The translations under genes and the position numbers were made by a program. Positions 62,995 to 64,000 of a stretch of DNA of 64,000 bases are shown here, one piece after another (position 1 is the first letter of the stretch; the number at the start of each line of letters is the position of its first letter). A model generated the notes under the pieces. That model was not told the origin of the DNA. It worked only from the letters and a program-made list of their open reading frames with translations, and ran no database searches. Source of the DNA: Gemmatimonadaceae bacterium (lineage in GTDB: Bacteria > Gemmatimonadota > Gemmatimonadetes > Gemmatimonadales > Gemmatimonadaceae); contig JAHBVT010000001.1 in NCBI GenBank assembly GCA_019637355.1, positions 1,209,192 to 1,273,191 on the forward strand, written 5' to 3'.

Positions 62995-63909
62995 ATGTCC
63001 AGCCCCAGCATTAACGATCTCCTCCAGGCCGGTGTCCACTTCGGCCACCAGACCCGCCGTTGGAACCCCAAGATGCGCCGCTTCATCTTCGCGGAGCGCA
63101 ACGGGATCCACATCATCGACCTCCAGAAGACGGTCACGCAGCTCGAGAAGGCCAAGGAGCTGGCGCGTGAAGTCGTGATGCGTGGCGAGCAGGTCCTCTT
63201 CGTCTGCACCAAGCAGCAGTTGGCTGCCCTCGTCGCCGAACAGGCCGAGAAGTCCGGCTCGATGCACGTCACCGAGCGTTGGCTCGGCGGCCTCCTGACC
63301 AACTTCGCGACGGTCAAGAAGCAGCTCCGCAAGCTCAAGGAGCTCGAGGCGGGTTCGGCCGAGGGTGGTTCCTTCGAGAACTACACGAAGAAGGAAGCGC
63401 TGATGATGACCCGTCAGCGCGACAAGCTGGCCAAGAACCTCTCCGGCATTAAGTCGCTGGGGCGCCTGCCCGGCCTGATGTTCGTCATCGATGCCAAGAA
63501 GGAGCGCATCGCGGTGGACGAGGCCAACAAGCTCGGCATCCCGATCATCGCCATCTGCGATACCAACTCCGATCCGGACCTCATCACCGTGCCGATCGCC
63601 GGCAACGACGATGCCATCCGCTCGGTGGAGCTCATCTCCGGCGCCATCGCCGAGGCCATCTCGGCAGCGCGCCGCGAGGCGCCGGTGCGTTCTGAGGCCG
63701 AGGAGCCGGGCGAGGCGACCACGTGGTCGTCCGAGCGCGGTACCGAGCGTGAGCGCGGCGGCGACCGTGGCGATCGCGGCGGCCGTGGCGGCGAGAAGGG
63801 CGGTCGTCCGCGCCGTCGCCGTGCCAAGCCGGAAGCCATCGCGGCCCGCCTCAAGGGCGGTGCCGAAGGCGGCGAGGCGACCGAGGCCGGGGACAGCCCC
63901 GCCGAGTAA
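62995..63909 (+). CDS. rpsB: 30S ribosomal protein S2 with Arg/Gly-rich C-terminal tail
   Basis: A 304-residue S2. Residues 1-230 are standard (LLQAGVHFGHQTRRWNPKM; ERWLGGLLTNF; GIPIIAICDTNSDPD). About 75 extra residues follow: an acidic stretch, then RGG/RGD-type repeats (ERGGDRGDRGGRGGEKGG) with a cluster of Arg and Lys, then an Ala/Gly/Glu-rich end. Typical S2 has 230-260 residues, so the tail is an addition. tsf would be expected just beyond the window end. Confidence 0.95.
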   Translation: MSSPSINDLLQAGVHFGHQTRRWNPKMRRFIFAERNGIHIIDLQKTVTQLEKAKELAREVVMRGEQVLFVCTKQQLAALVAEQAEKSGSMHVTERWLGGLLTNFATVKKQLRKLKELEAGSAEGGSFENYTKKEALMMTRQRDKLAKNLSGIKSLGRLPGLMFVIDAKKERIAVDEANKLGIPIIAICDTNSDPDLITVPIAGNDDAIRSVELISGAIAEAISAARREAPVRSEAEEPGEATTWSSERGTERERGGDRGDRGGRGGEKGGRPRRRRAKPEAIAARLKGGAEGGEATEAGDSPAE

Positions 63910-63966
63910 GCGGTGAATCCGCGGCTCGGCTTGGTCCGACCCCGCGTCCAGCAGTACCTTTCGGTC

Positions 63967-64000
63967 GCCGCCGGTCGAGTAGCAGCTCGCTCCCGGCGGC
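63967..64000. terminator. Hairpin at the window end (possible rpsB terminator)
   Basis: GCCGCCGG (63967-63974) pairs exactly with CCGGCGGC (63993-64000), with CGAG/CTCG inside. The window ends at the last paired base, so a T-tract cannot be checked. It could be a terminator or a leader structure of the next gene. Confidence 0.4.

Overview
The window is a 64 kb stretch of a GC-rich (roughly two thirds G+C) bacterial chromosome, almost fully packed with housekeeping genes. No prophage, insertion sequence, CRISPR array or plasmid gene is visible. The gene content, the frequent GTG starts, the zapA-rny-folD-xseAB-ispA-dxs-nadK-recN string and the MoxR/DUF58/DUF4350 block fit a Gemmatimonadota-like organism. 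That placement is an inference from layout, not from a marker comparison.

Layout. 1-10.7 kb (+): 3' end of mutS2, dnaG, a C4 zinc-ribbon coiled-coil protein, recJ, rsmD, coaD, a STAS / anti-sigma kinase / PP2C partner-switching trio and rsmA, most with overlapping starts and stops. 10.7-14.4 kb: rex (-) with a perfect Rex operator, a small secreted protein, a DEDDh exonuclease and a CPA2 antiporter (-). 14.4-21.1 kb (+): a metallo-beta-lactamase-fold hydrolase, then infC (AUC start)-rpmI-rplT, pheS-pheT, a coiled-coil protein and zapA. 21.1-30.7 kb (+): a candidate structured RNA, then rny-folD-xseA-xseB-ispA-dxs-nadK-recN. 30.7-38.5 kb is the accessory part: an outer-membrane-like protein, a glycosidase-like protein, a class V aminotransferase with fluC, an ABM / WYL-regulator / DUF1905 cassette, a lipoprotein, tRNA-Gly(GCC) and tRNA-Leu(UAA), and a four-helix membrane protein. 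38.6-46.5 kb (+): an M20 peptidase, asd, lysC, dapB, dapA and dapD (succinylase lysine/DAP route), then aroA and cmk. 46.5-50 kb: a ClC transporter (-) and rpsA (+). 50-56.7 kb: an RDD-SpoIIM fusion facing a five-gene operon (membrane protein, DUF4129, DUF4350, MoxR, DUF58). 56.8-61.7 kb (+): acyl-CoA carboxylase subunits interrupted by an RNA m5U methyltransferase. 61.9-64 kb (+): rplM-rpsI and rpsB.

Regulation that can be read directly: near-consensus promoters of the form TTGACC-N17-TA(G/T)CTT before infC, rpsA and rplM; a promoter plus Rex operator before rex; a promoter before the tRNA pair; intrinsic terminators after rplT and rpsA; and a terminator-like hairpin in the infC leader.

The strongest unexpected signals are: (1) near-complete absence of the tetranucleotide CATG, with codons before ATG switched to T-ending synonyms; (2) a 23-nt repeat family with an 8-bp period that forms long inverted repeats after operons, supplies the stop codon of two genes and sits in frame inside rsmD; (3) an RDD-SpoIIM fusion facing a MoxR operon, the same operon that carries three of the only five CATG sites I found.
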